Shown in pieces: positions 53,298-64,000 of a DNA stretch of 64,000 nucleotides. The position numbers and the translations under genes are program-made. Numbering within the stretch: position 1 is the stretch's first letter; every line of letters starts with the position of its first letter. Origin of the DNA: Knoxdaviesia capensis (lineage: Eukaryota; Ascomycota; Sordariomycetes; Microascales; Gondwanamycetaceae); the NCBI GenBank assembly GCA_001510575.1, contig LNGK01000010.1, positions 1,177,825 to 1,241,824 of the forward strand. The letters run 5' to 3'. The notes beneath the pieces are model-generated. The model was not told where the DNA came from and made no database searches. It saw nothing but the letters and a program-made list of their open reading frames with translations.

Positions 53298-55856
53298 TCA
53301 AAACATGTCGGCGGCCGTCATGCGTTTGCGCGGGGCCGGGCTCTGCTCTAGAGTGTCCTCGCCCGGGGACTCGGAAGAAACTGGGCCTGTTGCATCGCCC
53401 GATACATCCGCATCGTCGTCGTCGTCGGCGGCGGCGGCAGCATCCATGTCCTCGTCGATCGGCTCGCCCTCCACATCCTCCTCGTCCAGCGGTTCACCGT
53501 CCACATCATCATCAGCCAGAGGCTCACCCTCGACGTCGTCGTCGTCCAGGGGCTCACCCTCGACATCATCCTCCTCCAACGGCTCGCCCTCGACGTCCTC
53601 CTCGTCGACCGGCTCCGCATCCGCCATCTCCACGTCCCCCGACCCGGACACCGGCGCATCCACAATCCTCAACGGCGCATCCCTTCCCCCCGGGACCACA
53701 GCCACGGGCACCGTCGGCCCAGCAGGCCCGGCCGCAGCGCTGCTGGCCGCCCGCTCAAACGCCGCCACGAACCCCTCAAGCGCGGCCGCCGGGAACACAC
53801 ACCACCCGTCCCACAGATTCAGCACCACCGCCACACTCCGCCGCCACTTCTCCGCGCGCAGGCGGCCCCAGCGCAGGCGCTCGGCGGTCGTCCCGAGCAC
53901 CGTGAACGTGTCGCGGCGCCGCAGCGCCGCCTCGACCAGCTGGCGGTAGCGCCACGCATGGCGCACGTTGCTGGTCGACGACGACGAGAGCACGTCGCTG
54001 ACCGCGTACAGCGCCACCAGCGTCGCCGAGCTGGTGTCGGCCGCCGGCTCGCTCTCGTCGGCCGCCGGTGCCGTGCTGGAGTGGTCGCCGGCCGCGGCGG
54101 ATGCGCCAGCCGCGGCGGCGCGGGCATGCGCAAGCGCAAACGGGTGGTGCACGTTCTCGACGAGCAGGTCGGCCACTTCGGCCGCTCCGCGGCTGACGTG
54201 GGTGATGGCGAACGCCGCAATGCCGGCGATATCGCCCTTGCGCAGCCGGGCCGTCGATGTCGGCAGCTTGTTGAGCAGGTGAATCAGCCGCGCCTTCTCC
54301 AGCGGGTTCAGAAACGACGCCTCGTCCGCATCCCCGCCTGCCCGCGCATCTCCCGCGCGGCCCCGATCTCTCCCCCCACCGGGCCCGCGGCCCGAGTCCG
54401 AGTCGTCGTTGTCGGACGAGTTGTAGTCCTCGTCCGACACGAACTCGGCCATGCTGGTGACATACTCGAACGGCAGCGGTGCACGCGCGTTGCGCCACGC
54501 ATGGCCGCCCTCAAACACCGGCACGTACTTCGCCGCCGCCGCCGCTGCGGCTCCAGCACGGACCTCGCCGCCGCCCGTGACGATCTGCCACAGCCGCCAG
54601 CGGTACCACACGCCGCCGACGCTGCGCGGGTCCCAGATCCACGCCCACTTCTCGTCGCGCTGCACCTCGGCCCGCGACATCAGCAGCGCCTCGAACGCCG
54701 CCCCGTGCTGCAGCACGCCCTCAATCACCTTGTTGATCGCGCGGATCGTGCGCACGTCCGCCGGCGGCTGCACCGGCACGTGCAGGATCGTGCCCGCGCT
54801 GGCGTGCCGGCTGCTGCTGCTGGCGCCGCGCCCGCCGAACGACGGCGGCGGCGCGAACCCGCGGTGGCTGTGGCGGCCGCCGCGCGCGCCTGCACCCGCC
54901 GGGCTGAAGGATTTCGCGCCGAACGGCTGCGACGCCGATGAGAGCATCGGCGGCGCGCCCAGCGGTGCCGTCGGCACCGCGCCGCCGACGGCGGACGACA
55001 GGTGGCGGTGCAGCGACAGGTAGAACCCGAAGCCCAGGTAGCGGTTCTGCAGCTGGCTGACCACCGCGTCGATCTCCGCTGCGGGCGTGTCGGGCGCCAG
55101 CGTGACGATCGCCACCGCGCACCGCCGCTCGGTCGACGCCGCCGCCGCTCCCGCCGATGCGCTGCCCCCGTGCGCCAGGATGCGCACGTTCTCGACCGCC
55201 AGCGTCGCCGGCATCAGCGTCTTGACCAGCGCCGGCGACGTGCCCGGCGGCAGCTGCGTCAGCCGCAGCGTCGGCCGCGCCAGCATCGCCTTGTCGTCGT
55301 GATGGTGGTGTACAGAGGCGGCGGATTTCGCGTTATCACCGCCGTCGCGTGTGTGTATGGCGCCCGGCTCGTCGTCGTCCTCGTCGTCGCTGCCGCCAAA
55401 CAGCTTCGAAATCGGCTTGTCGGTGGTCTTCGTGTCGCCAGACCGGTGGAACCCGTCCGGCACCGGTCCCAAGCTGCCCGGCCCAGACTTCAGCCCCGAC
55501 GTGCCAAAGTGCCGCTTGCCCGCGGCCCCGCCAAAGCCTCCCAGTGGCCGCCCCGCAAGTCCTCCGCCGCGGTGCGGTCCGCCCGGCGGCCCGGAGAACG
55601 GCCCAAACCGGCCTCCGCCATCCCCGCGCCCTCGGCCTCCGCCGCCACCACGGCCTCCGCCGCCCGGGTATCCATCGTCTCGGTCGAAGCTCTTCACGAA
55701 ATCCTCGTACACCGCCGCGGTCTCGGCCGCTTCGCGCTGGCGCTTCGCCTCGGCTTCGGCTTTTTGGCGCTCGAACACGCTTTTCTTGGAGAGTCTCGCC
55801 GCAGCTCTCGCGTCGGAGTCGGCGTCGCGGCCGTCTCGAGCCGATGAGGAGGACAT
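53298..55856 (-). CDS. U2SURP/SR140-like U2 snRNP-associated protein (RRM-SURP-CID)
   Basis: This is a single exon of 852 residues. The N terminus, KSVFERQKAEAEAKRQREA with YEDFVKSFD, matches the start of SR140/U2SURP proteins. An RGG-like Gly/Arg-rich stretch follows. The RRM lies around 205-300 (LRLTQLPPGTSP, then RYLGFGFYLSLHRHL). The SURP module is around 385-440, with VIEGVLQHGAAFEALLMSR and WAWIWDPRSVGGVWYRW. The CID-like domain runs from about 515 to 705: NPLEKARLIHLLNKLPTSTA, then LYAVSDVLSSSS. The tail has five tandem acidic decapeptides of the form DDDVEGEPL, a degenerate version of the VDGxP repeats of this family, and ends in AADMF. The protein acts in the spliceosome with the U2 snRNP. 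The cwf21/RS tail of animal SR140 is missing. Confidence 0.9.
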   Translation of the reverse strand: MSSSSARDGRDADSDARAAARLSKKSVFERQKAEAEAKRQREAAETAAVYEDFVKSFDRDDGYPGGGGRGGGGGRGRGDGGGRFGPFSGPPGGPHRGGGLAGRPLGGFGGAAGKRHFGTSGLKSGPGSLGPVPDGFHRSGDTKTTDKPISKLFGGSDDEDDDEPGAIHTRDGGDNAKSAASVHHHHDDKAMLARPTLRLTQLPPGTSPALVKTLMPATLAVENVRILAHGGSASAGAAAASTERRCAVAIVTLAPDTPAAEIDAVVSQLQNRYLGFGFYLSLHRHLSSAVGGAVPTAPLGAPPMLSSASQPFGAKSFSPAGAGARGGRHSHRGFAPPPSFGGRGASSSSRHASAGTILHVPVQPPADVRTIRAINKVIEGVLQHGAAFEALLMSRAEVQRDEKWAWIWDPRSVGGVWYRWRLWQIVTGGGEVRAGAAAAAAAKYVPVFEGGHAWRNARAPLPFEYVTSMAEFVSDEDYNSSDNDDSDSGRGPGGGRDRGRAGDARAGGDADEASFLNPLEKARLIHLLNKLPTSTARLRKGDIAGIAAFAITHVSRGAAEVADLLVENVHHPFALAHARAAAAGASAAAGDHSSTAPAADESEPAADTSSATLVALYAVSDVLSSSSTSNVRHAWRYRQLVEAALRRRDTFTVLGTTAERLRWGRLRAEKWRRSVAVVLNLWDGWCVFPAAALEGFVAAFERAASSAAAGPAGPTVPVAVVPGGRDAPLRIVDAPVSGSGDVEMADAEPVDEEDVEGEPLEEDDVEGEPLDDDDVEGEPLADDDVDGEPLDEEDVEGEPIDEDMDAAAAADDDDDADVSGDATGPVSSESPGEDTLEQSPAPRKRMTAADMF

Positions 55857-56308
55857 TTCGCCAATGTGTGAAGTGAAGGTTGAAAGGTTATGACATTACT
55901 GTAGAGTAAAGTGGCCGTTGTTGGCGTTGTTGTGGAAGTCAAGATTCATTGAAGGGCTGACACCAAGTTTTGGGAAATGGATTGCCCCGGGATTTTCCGT
56001 GTGACCCTATATGCAAACCCTATGTGTGAACATAACCCTAAGGCAGCGGGGCAATATGACACCGCCGTCCCCTCCGATATCGACGCCAGCCTTGGTTCCG
56101 ATGTAACTTTGGATGTGCATGATTCATTCCATCAAGCATGCCACTTTTGATAGTTTCCACTCCCTTCCAGCGTCTACAAATCTCCTGTCCCAGAATCCCC
56201 AAACTTCACCAACTAACCCAACCGGCCTCATCACAGCTCACAGCTCTCTAGCAACCCTCAATCAGTACCTATATAAAAGCTAGATTCGCTTGCCACACAC
56301 GCCAGAAG
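55857..56308. other. Divergent promoter between the splicing factor and flavin oxidase genes
   Basis: These 452 bases contain three CCCTA words at 56003-56041 (two CCCTAT, one AACCCTAA) and a TATA box at 56270-56279 serving the rightward gene. Confidence 0.6.
56270..56279 (+). promoter_or_regulatory. TATA box of the flavin oxidase gene
   Basis: TATATAAAAG ends about 30 bases before the ATG at 56309, which implies a very short leader. Confidence 0.6.
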
Positions 56309-57817
56309 ATGGCATCCACAAACCCCCCAGACTCAATCCTCATAATCGGCGGCGGCGTCTTCGGCCTCTCAACCGCCCTCGCCCTAGCCACCCGCCCCCA
56401 CTTCGCCCACACATCCATCACGCTGGTCGACCGCGCCGCATCCGCCCTGCCCGCGTCCGACGCCGCCAGCTGCGACGCCTCGCGCATCGTGCGCTCCGAC
56501 TACGCCGACCCGGCGTACGCGGCCCTGGCGGCGGCCGCGCACGCGGTCTGGCGGAGCACGGCCGGCTCCCCGGTAGTGCCGGCCGACGACGGGCCAGGCG
56601 CGCACGGCCCGGCGGCTGGCGCGGCGGATGTGGCGCTGGCGCGCGAGCCGGTCGGCGCGCGCGCGCGCTACTCCGAGTCCGGCATGCTGCTGGTGGCCGA
56701 CGCGCGCACGCCGGGCGAGGCGTACGTGCAGAAGAGCCTGGCGAACGTGCGCGCGGCCGCCCCCGCGGGCACCGTGCAGGAGCTCGACTCGCCAGAGGCC
56801 GTGCACGCCGTGGTCGGCGGGGCGGCGCCCGCGGGCGACGCGGGATACCTCAACCGCACCGCCGGCTGGGCCGATGCGGCGCGCAGCATGGCCTGGCTGG
56901 CGGCGCGCGCGCGCGCCACGCGCCGCATCCGCCACGTCGCCGGCGAGGTCACCCGGCTGGCGCACGACGCGGCCGCGGGGACGGTGACGGGCGCGGTGCT
57001 CGCCGACGGGCGCACCCTCACCGCCAGCACGGTGGTGCTGGCGGCCGGCGCGTGGTCGGGCGGCCTGGTCGACCTGGCGCGCCAGGTGGTCGCCACGGGG
57101 CAGGCGCTGGCGTACCTCCCGGTCTCGCCCGCCGAGGGCCGCGTGCTGGCGGCGGCGCCGGTCGTGCTGAACATGAGCAACGGGCTGTTCGTGATCCCGC
57201 CGGCCGGCGGCGAGCTCAAGCTTGCGCGCCACGGCTTCGGGTACCTCAACCCCACGCTGGTGGCCGGCGTGCTGGCGGCCTCGCCCGCAGAGTCGCCCGT
57301 GGTGGCCCCGCGCCTGGTGTCCGTGCCGCTGACCGCGCGCGACGACCCCGGCCTCAGTGTGCCGGCGGAGGGCCTCGCCGACGTGCGCCGCCTGCTGGAC
57401 TTCGCAGTGCCGACGCTGCCGGACGAGGACCCCGCACTGGGCCCGCTGGCGGCGCGCGCGGTCTCGCGCTCGCGCATCTGCTGGTACAGCGACACGCCGA
57501 CCGGCGACTTCCTGATCGACTGGCACCCCGCCTGGAAGGGCCTGTTCGTGGCGACCGGCGACAGCGGCCACGGCTTCAAGTTCCTGCCGGTCATCGGCGA
57601 GCGCATTGCCGATGCCGTCCAGGGCACCCTGCAGGCCGATCTGAAGAGCCGCTGGGCGTGGAAGACGGCCGCCGACCATGTTATGGCTACGGTTACACTG
57701 CCTACGGGAGAAGAGTTTGCACATGTCATCACAAACGATGGCAGTCGTGGAGGCACGCCGAGTCTCATTCTCAAGTCGGAGCTGGCCAAAAACTCAGTCA
57801 AAGCAGATAGTGTGTAG
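56309..57817 (+). CDS. FAD-dependent amine oxidase (sarcosine/L-pipecolate/L-saccharopine oxidase type)
   Basis: This is a single exon of 502 residues. The N-terminal Rossmann motif ILIIGGGVFGLSTALAL (Gly14, Gly16, Gly19) binds FAD. DASRIVRSDYADPAYAALA is the arginine-bearing segment typical of fungal sarcosine/pipecolate/saccharopine oxidases. Near the C terminus ICWYSDTPTGDFLIDWHP places Cys391 where monomeric sarcosine oxidase attaches FAD covalently. GLFVATGDSGHGFKFLPVIG is the conserved second FAD-contact block. Such enzymes oxidise secondary amino acids with oxygen, giving hydrogen peroxide, often in peroxisomes, but the C terminus (ADSV) is not a PTS1 signal. The exact substrate cannot be decided from sequence. 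The coding sequence is extremely GC-rich at third positions. Confidence 0.88.
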   Translation: MASTNPPDSILIIGGGVFGLSTALALATRPHFAHTSITLVDRAASALPASDAASCDASRIVRSDYADPAYAALAAAAHAVWRSTAGSPVVPADDGPGAHGPAAGAADVALAREPVGARARYSESGMLLVADARTPGEAYVQKSLANVRAAAPAGTVQELDSPEAVHAVVGGAAPAGDAGYLNRTAGWADAARSMAWLAARARATRRIRHVAGEVTRLAHDAAAGTVTGAVLADGRTLTASTVVLAAGAWSGGLVDLARQVVATGQALAYLPVSPAEGRVLAAAPVVLNMSNGLFVIPPAGGELKLARHGFGYLNPTLVAGVLAASPAESPVVAPRLVSVPLTARDDPGLSVPAEGLADVRRLLDFAVPTLPDEDPALGPLAARAVSRSRICWYSDTPTGDFLIDWHPAWKGLFVATGDSGHGFKFLPVIGERIADAVQGTLQADLKSRWAWKTAADHVMATVTLPTGEEFAHVITNDGSRGGTPSLILKSELAKNSVKADSV

Positions 57818-58710
57818 TATGTTGGATAGTTATTAAACCTATGGATTGCTCCCATACTTTTCGTCTTGTGTTTCCCTATCTATTTCATCCGGCTCGGAAA
57901 TGTATCTCTATAGCTTCGAGGTCGCGGGGGCCGGCTCACCCTGAATATGAGAAAGGCCTGTGCGACATGTCCCGTGTTAGGATATCGATCGACACAGAAA
58001 GAAAAACAGAAAAAAAGAAAAAAAAAAAAAGTTGATCAATTGGGATTTTATTTATTCTTCTTCTATGAAAAGCCAAGTTGGACTCCTATAGCAGAAGAAT
58101 AATCCCACACAAATGTGTCTCCTAGCCAGCCGCTATCCTCCTTTAAAAAAAAAATAGTAAAAACCCAGGCCGTCCTACCAGAAGCCCACGATCCATCCAG
58201 TCTTCAAACCGACAACCAAACGCCAATGCAATGCAGCTAAGAAAAAGAGAAGAAAAAAGACCATCAACCAGTTTAAGGAAGAAGAGAAGATGCCCAGTAG
58301 AAATAGAAAAGCGCGGCGCCAAACGAAACAGAAAAAAAAAAAGAGGAATTTGTTACAAACAGACAATACTTCTGGGAATTTTAGGTGAGCCCTCCTGAAA
58401 GGGAATGGATGGATACGTGGAGAAGAGAAGACAGGTGAGGAGGCAAGTCTTCAAGCCTCTTGAGACACCACCATTGCCGTGTGGGAGGGTACTTTGGGGA
58501 CTCAGAAGGAAATGGGAGAAGGGGTAGTATGTAAAGGAGTAAGGGTACTAAGAACTAGTCGTTGCATCATGAAGCGAGCAAGACGAGACGATGATGGTAC
58601 AACTGCTCATCAAGTCATGCAAGAAAACAGAAGACACAAGCGCATCGAGGCGGCCATCCGGGAAGTATTGCCAGAAAACTACCGAGTCGACAGCCAGCCG
58701 TGGATGCAAC
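57818..58710. other. Convergent 3' region
   Basis: This lies between the flavin oxidase (+) and TBP (-) genes. It is A-rich with poly-A tracts near 58020 and 58330. No gene is seen. Confidence 0.55.
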
Positions 58711-59938
58711 TTAGATCTTCCGGAAATCTACAGTCGAGGAGAGAGGCATCGTTAGTCACACCAGTCGGCAGGGCAGAGAGAGACAAAACAGCAACCAAGA
58801 AGGAAAAGACGGCAGAAAAACTCACCCTGTAGCACAGGATAGATCATCTCAAATGCCTGGTAGATCTCCTCACGGACCTTCGCACCGGTGAGGACGATCT
58901 TGCCACTGACGAAAATGAGCAGCACGATCTTGGGCTTGATCATGCGGTAGATCAGACCGGGGAACAGCTCGGGTTCGTACGAGCTGAAGTTGTGATGGCG
59001 AGAGGCAAGACCCTCCAAGCGGATGGGGAACTTAATGTCGCACGAACCGACTATGTTCTGGATCTTGAAGTCGGTGAACTTGGCGTTGAATCCAAGCTTC
59101 TGGATGATACGAGCGTACTTGCGCGAGGCAAGCTTCGAGTCATCCTCCGACTTGGCGCCGGTAACCACCATCTTGCCCGAGGCGAAGATCAGCGCGGTGG
59201 TCTTCGGGTCGCGAATTCGCATGATGACAGCGGCGAAACGCTAATGGAGCGGACGTGACATGACAGCGTTAGCAACAAGCTTGGACCCAATGAACATGCT
59301 TCTGTGCTCTGTATTCTCCTGCTTCAGACAGTCTGAAGAGGGTGGAATAGAGAAAAACACGGTACTCATCAGGACTGCTTATGTGAAATAAAAATGTACC
59401 TTCGGGTTGTATTCAGCGTTGCGGGCGTGGAGAGCGATCGTCTTCAGATCGAGACGGCAGTCAAGGTTAACCGTGGCGACGATGTTCCTGGACAAGGAGA
59501 GCACGCGAAGTTGACATGTAAGCTTTTGAATTTGCTTTTCTTCATCTTTTTCACCCGAAAAGATCACCCAGCAACAACAATCAACGCGCCAATGATTGAT
59601 ACATACTGAAGAGTCGGGGTCAGGCCCGAGCTGACGGGACCGGCAGCAGGAGTCGCGGCAGGAGTCGCGGGAGTCACCCCGTTTCCGTTCGCGATCGGCT
59701 GGCCATTAACCAGCTGCTTCTGATCGACACCATCGGCAATGGTGGTGGCCCCGTTGGGGAACGAGAGCGAGCCGGGAGCAGTGAAGGCCTTGGCCTGCGC
59801 CGCATTGGCGGGATGAGTTTGAATTGTCTCCATCATCTTGCGCAGTGCAGCAAAGTCAAATGTGGTGGGAGCAGAGATAGTCAAGGAAGAAAAGTCACCT
59901 AGAAGACCAGCAGGAAGGTTGTCAGAATAAGCAGGCAT
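58711..59938 (-). CDS. tbp1: TATA-binding protein (TBP)
   Basis: The exons are 59938-59607, 59487-59400, 59240-58826 and a 17-base last exon, 58727-58711. All are GT-AG and in phase, giving 283 residues. TBP nucleates TFIID, TFIIIB and SL1 complexes on promoters. The conserved saddle begins at LTPTLQNIVATVNL and has two direct repeats: LDLKTIALHARNAEYNPK with ALIFASGKMVVTGAKS, then FKIQNIVGSCDIKFPIRLEG with LLIFVSGKIVLTGAK. The end, IYPVLQDFRKI, is completed only by the tiny last exon. The N-terminal 105 residues are variable and Ala/Pro/Thr-rich. The start is less certain: a CTGAC branch-like site and CTTCTAG lie about 40 bases inside the first exon, so an upstream first exon (a GTACGT donor at 60531) is possible. 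Confidence 0.94.
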
Positions 59939-59996
59939 GTCACCAGTTTATGAAGAGGGGGAAAAAAAGAAGTAGCAAATAGTAGTAATAGAATAA

Positions 59997-60018
59997 TGTG
60001 TGTGTGTGTGTGTGTGTG
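59997..60018. repeat. TG microsatellite in the TBP upstream region
   Basis: About 11 TG units lie some 60 bases upstream of the proposed TBP start codon. Confidence 0.88.
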
Positions 60019-62001
60019 GGAGGGGAGAAGTTTGGCATTCGTTGCAGCAGTTGAAAGAATCGTTTCTTCAACTAGCATAATAGAATAGTGAAAGCAGTCG
60101 TTGCATTGCGAATTGTTTATGGCAGAATAATATTGCTGTGAAGCTGTTGTCTGTTTATTCCCAGAAAAGAGGGACCATAACAAGCAGCGTTGCACCAGAT
60201 TGATAATTCTCCAAGGCTTTCTAGCCATGGCCATATGCAGAAATGACATCCCAAATGTTGAAAGACGAAAGTCCCAGAAGTGTGGCAGAAGTATCATGGA
60301 CAAAGGAGATATAATGGAACGGGAACATGTATATATTTTGAATTGTTGCAGGGAAAGATATGCTCGTTGAGGATGGTATGATAATCTTATCGATGAGGCA
60401 CACTTTTGCTCACCAAAGAGAATGACTCCCAATCTCTTCTTTCATCAACCACACACGCACGCACACACATTAACATAGGAGAGAAAGAGCAAGCAACTCC
60501 CCTAATGAAATGAATCACATAGGCTTACGTACCGATAAAGGCTGGAGAGTAACAAGTCAATGTCTCCCCTACAAGTCTCCGTTGAAGAAACTTAGAAGCG
60601 AATCGAGACAGTTGTTCTGAAAGTGCTCACACACGCAAACTTTCAGGAACAGCAGTCAACTTCAGGGTCTGGAAAAACAGGATCAGAAGCTGGCCAACTG
60701 TGCGCGACTCGTTCGGTCTGTTCAGAAACGGGATGCTCGTAATTTTCTAACGGCTTGACGGGATCTCTAGGGTTGACTTCTTGTCGCGGGTCGGTCGGTC
60801 GGAAGACGACGAGGGGCGAGCGAAGAAGAAAATCTCTACGGCGGTAGCGATTGTCGACAACGGCGACCGTCGATGAGGGATTGCTGGGACGAGGACGAGC
60901 GGTGGCTTTTTATTCGATCGGTCCCGCGAGATTCTTCACTCTTGGTCAAAGGAGGGGAAAAGCGGGAGGGCGGTCGGCCGTGTGCTTCGTCTCAGCGATG
61001 CTCAAAACAGTCGTCGTCGGGGACGAGCGCACCAAGGGGAAACTTAGGAGAGGGAGAAAGAATAACGATGGGACAACAGATGGATTCACGTGGAGATGGA
61101 GACAAAAGCCGTTCAACGAACTGGGGAAAATGGCAGGTGTCTAGATCGGTATGAGGATCTGAAGGCTTCTTGGTTCTACTAGTCTCTTGTGAGGATCTTT
61201 CGAAGTCAAGAGAGGATGAGGGCAAAAATCAAGTGGATTCCAGTTAAGGACACTGTTTGCGATGATGCCGGATCTGCGGGAGAGAGATTTCGGCCAGCTT
61301 CAGCAGTTGCGATAGCAGCACGACTCGATAGAAAGAGGGGATGGTGAGAAAGGAGCGTTGTATCGAGAGGCGGATAGCAGACTAGGAAGTAGGCGCGAAA
61401 ACACACGAGCCGAGAGAAGAGTCGGAGTGTGATTTGGAGTATTAAGAGAAGCGAGTTCTCAAGTTGACATCAACCCAACGTGGGAATGGGAGAGATGGCG
61501 ATGATGACAGAAAATGAGGGGTGGATGTGTGAACTCCCAGGAAATCGAGAGATCGGGATTAGAGAGGGGAAAAAAGCGGTGATGGAAAAAAGGACAAAAA
61601 TTAAAAAAAAGAATTGGTGGTGAGTGGTGGTGAAAATGTGTGTGGCCCAAACGCAGGCAGATTACGTAAGGCCGTTCCGGGTCGAGACTTCCGTAAAGCT
61701 TTCAAGAAAAAAAAATCGAGGGGAGTGCTCGATACTTATAATTTTGGCCATTCCGGCCTCAGGTTACAATTTTTTACAAAGTAGGCGGTGTCAATAGGCT
61801 GTGGCGGGACAGACAAGAGTCCGCGCTAAGACCGGTTTCAGCCAATCAGCGCGTGCGACCCAGGACGGCTCTGGCTCCCTGCACACATGCTCCGGGGATC
61901 CATCGAGCCTTCCCTGTCGCTTTATTGCCTCCTGGCTGACCTATTTTCCTTTTTTTTTTCTTTTTTTTTTTTTGTAGCACTGATATTATCGGTTCAGTTA
62001 A

Positions 62002-62026
62002 GGGGGGGGGGGGGGGGGGGGGGGGG
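62002..62026. repeat. Poly-G tract of about 25 bases
   Basis: An uninterrupted G run that could form quadruplex DNA. Its exact length may be unreliable in the assembly. Confidence 0.8.
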
Positions 62027-63389
62027 CTTCCATCAATTCCACTCCCCCCCCCTCTTCTGCGATGCCCCCTCCCGCTAATGCGCCCAAACGCTGATACGGT
62101 TTCTTCTTCAAACAGGCCAGGCCGTCCGACTATCGCAGCGTCGACGTTGTGTCCATTTCCATGCATTTCCAGTTCGGTGATGCGCTATCCGAAATTCCAC
62201 CAGCTTTTCAGGCCCTGCCCGGAGCAGAGTACGTACCTGTGGCGTTTGCTATGCCCTAAGTGTTTTTTTTTCTTCGTTTTGTTGCAAACGACCAGAGGCG
62301 GTCTGGTATCTTTTTACCCACATGTTGTTTTCTGGCGATCGCGTTCTTTGGCTAGTGGTCGTATGTGAACTTTTCCATAGGCGCCCCGAAAGGCAAATAG
62401 TCTGGGCCCAGGCCACCGGGCTTCTGGCTGTGTTCGTATCTAGCGTTTACAGTAGCTTCCGCCTAATTCTCTGACCACCCGGAAAACCCTCACCAATACG
62501 AGCTGGAGAGGGGATGGCGAGCCTCAATTTTCCAACCGGCCTCCACAGGTGGAAACTGTGGTGGCCACTGGCGGGGTGTTTTCGAAATGGAAACGCAAAC
62601 TCGATCATCAGAGGAATTGGGTCGTTAAGGCGGCGGGCTGGCTGGCTTGTAAGTCACATTTTTTTCGCATTGTCATGTGCTGACGCCACTTCACAGGCTG
62701 GTCAGTCATGGTTTGGGGCTTTTTTGCATCTCGGTGGTGTGGCCTGGCGGTGTGGCTGTTACGTTTGCTTCCAAGATTTATTTGTTCCTTCCTTTTTTTT
62801 TCCTCTCCTCCTTCCTCCATTCTCTTTCTTCCTTCTTCAATTTCTTTTCTTCTTCTTTCCGTGTCTTTTCCTTTTTGTCGTTCGCTCCTTCTCACCAACA
62901 TCCAGTTATGGCCTCGTGCACCTGGCCGCTTCCCTCTTCTCCCACCGCTCTTTCCTGTTTCTCCGTTGGCCTCATCACGTTGTACCAAGATGGTCATCGT
63001 GCCTGCCCTGTTTGATGCCGATATGGCCTGATATTGCGACCGCCGTTTCCTCCGGCTGTGGTCGCTCTTTCCTTTGTTCGACTTCATGACTCACGGCAGC
63101 CAAACGACACGATCTAGTCATTCCACGTCATGACGGCCATGTTTTTGCCTGCATAAAAGGGCGGCCCTGCCCGACCTGGCCGCCCTCACTTCATAGTCAC
63201 AAACGGGGCCGTTTTGTTTTCTTGCTCATCCTCAGTCAGTCACGGTATTTGCTTTGCCACAGCGTTGTTCGCCGTGTCAATCGGCCATCTCTGTTTGATG
63301 GCAACAGCAAAACCAACACAAACACCGGCCAGGTGCCGACGGCCGCCAGTTCCCGCGGGTTCATTTCGGGAAAGTGCATATACGCGCAA

Positions 63390-63427
63390 TATGCACCACC
63401 ACCACCACTACCACCACTACCACCACC
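63390..63427. repeat. CCA/CTA-type trinucleotide repeat
   Basis: CACCACCACCACTACCACC-type units outside any supported gene. Confidence 0.8.
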
Positions 63428-64000
63428 GGATTCCGTCCCATCGCCGCCAAGCGTGAAGTGTGTGTGCCCGTTACGCGTGTGGATTCTGTGTGAGTGCATG
63501 TGTGTGTGCATCGCAAAGTCCGCGACAAAAATGCGCGTCTCTCCCACTCTCAGACACGCATCGGTATCTTGGGTTTCCCACTGCATGCCTGGCCGTGTCT
63601 CGCTGGCCCAGTTAATATCGTGCCCCCCGGCCCACCCGTCTGGTTCTGTCATTTTGGAGCCCATCGTCTCTTACGGTGCTATATGTCGGACTCGCTGTAT
63701 TTTAATTTATTTGGCTCATCCTACCCAACAGCATTGCATCGGTGGCTCATGTGGCCACAGCTTGTCTCCCTCCTTTCGCTTGGCCTTATCGCTATAATCT
63801 CCTGGTGTCTTTCTATGGAGTCTACCCCAGACAGTGTCTTCCATCCTGCATTTGCATACCGCTACAGCACATGCTCCCCGGCGCACCACAAAAACCACCG
63901 CTGTTGCCTGTGTGTACCATTTCGCAGGAATGATGCATAAGAGCTGATATCCCAGAAAGCCAACCAGCCTCAAAGTTGCAAAGGTTCCACAGTTGAGTTG

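Larger units (their letters stand above)
59939..64000. other. TBP upstream region and right end of the window
   Basis: I can support no further gene. A TG microsatellite lies at 59997-60018, a possible leader-intron donor (GTACGT, minus strand) at 60531, a 25-G run at 62002-62026, and an ACC/ACT-rich repeat at 63390-63427. CATAAAAGG near 63154 with a following pyrimidine-rich stretch could be a promoter for a gene right of the window. Confidence 0.45.

Overview
This window is nuclear DNA of a filamentous ascomycete, most likely of the Eurotiales/Aspergillaceae type. The evidence is short GT-AG introns with CTAAC-type branch points, exons with very high GC at third codon positions and many Ala/Gly/Pro/Gln runs, pyrimidine-rich 5' leaders, and gene models of the Aspergillus type (MacA-like copper fist, AmdX-like C2H2 factor, ESCRT-0 Vps27). 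There are no rRNA genes, confident tRNAs, CRISPR arrays or intact transposons. One ambiguous base (N) lies at 1568.

Layout from left to right. The 3' part of a GEN1/Yen1-type junction endonuclease (+, 1-2196) converges on a BTB/POZ protein (-, 2987-4699). A 5.5-kb gene-poor stretch follows, holding two orphan promoter-like elements and a decayed secreted-protein-like reading frame. Next come a conserved protein of unknown function (-, 10193-11053), vps27 (+, four exons), a four-helix membrane protein revealed only by splicing (-), a histidine-phosphatase (phosphoglycerate mutase-like) protein (+), and a large nuclear-looking disordered protein (+). These are followed by a roadblock/LAMTOR-like protein (-), a cytochrome P450 (-) and a BBE-type FAD oxidase (-). 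The last two are adjacent and co-oriented and may act in one oxidative pathway. Upstream of them lies a five-exon AmdX/Adr1-like transcription factor (-, 30447-35532).

The region from 35.5 to 43.4 kb is a large gene-free stretch with strong purine/pyrimidine strand asymmetry, TG microsatellites and a decayed direct repeat. After it come an EFM7/Nnt1 methyltransferase (-), an RS-rich conserved protein (+), a MacA/Mac1-like copper-fist regulator (-), a U2SURP/SR140 splicing factor (-), a sarcosine/pipecolate/saccharopine-type flavin oxidase (+) and the TATA-binding protein (-, four exons). The last 4 kb (59.9-64 kb) contains the TBP upstream region and no gene I can support.

Most genes are core housekeeping functions: DNA repair, endosomal sorting, translation-factor methylation, splicing and transcription. 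The accessory-looking part is the P450-BBE oxidase pair beside the AmdX-like factor. The most unusual observations concern that factor: a 1.66-kb intron splits its second zinc finger, and an in-frame, coding-like 69-codon extension lies directly behind a UGA-C stop. Other points are telobox (CCCTAA) clusters, orphan promoters without reading frames, several perfect palindromes, and a hidden spliced membrane-protein gene.
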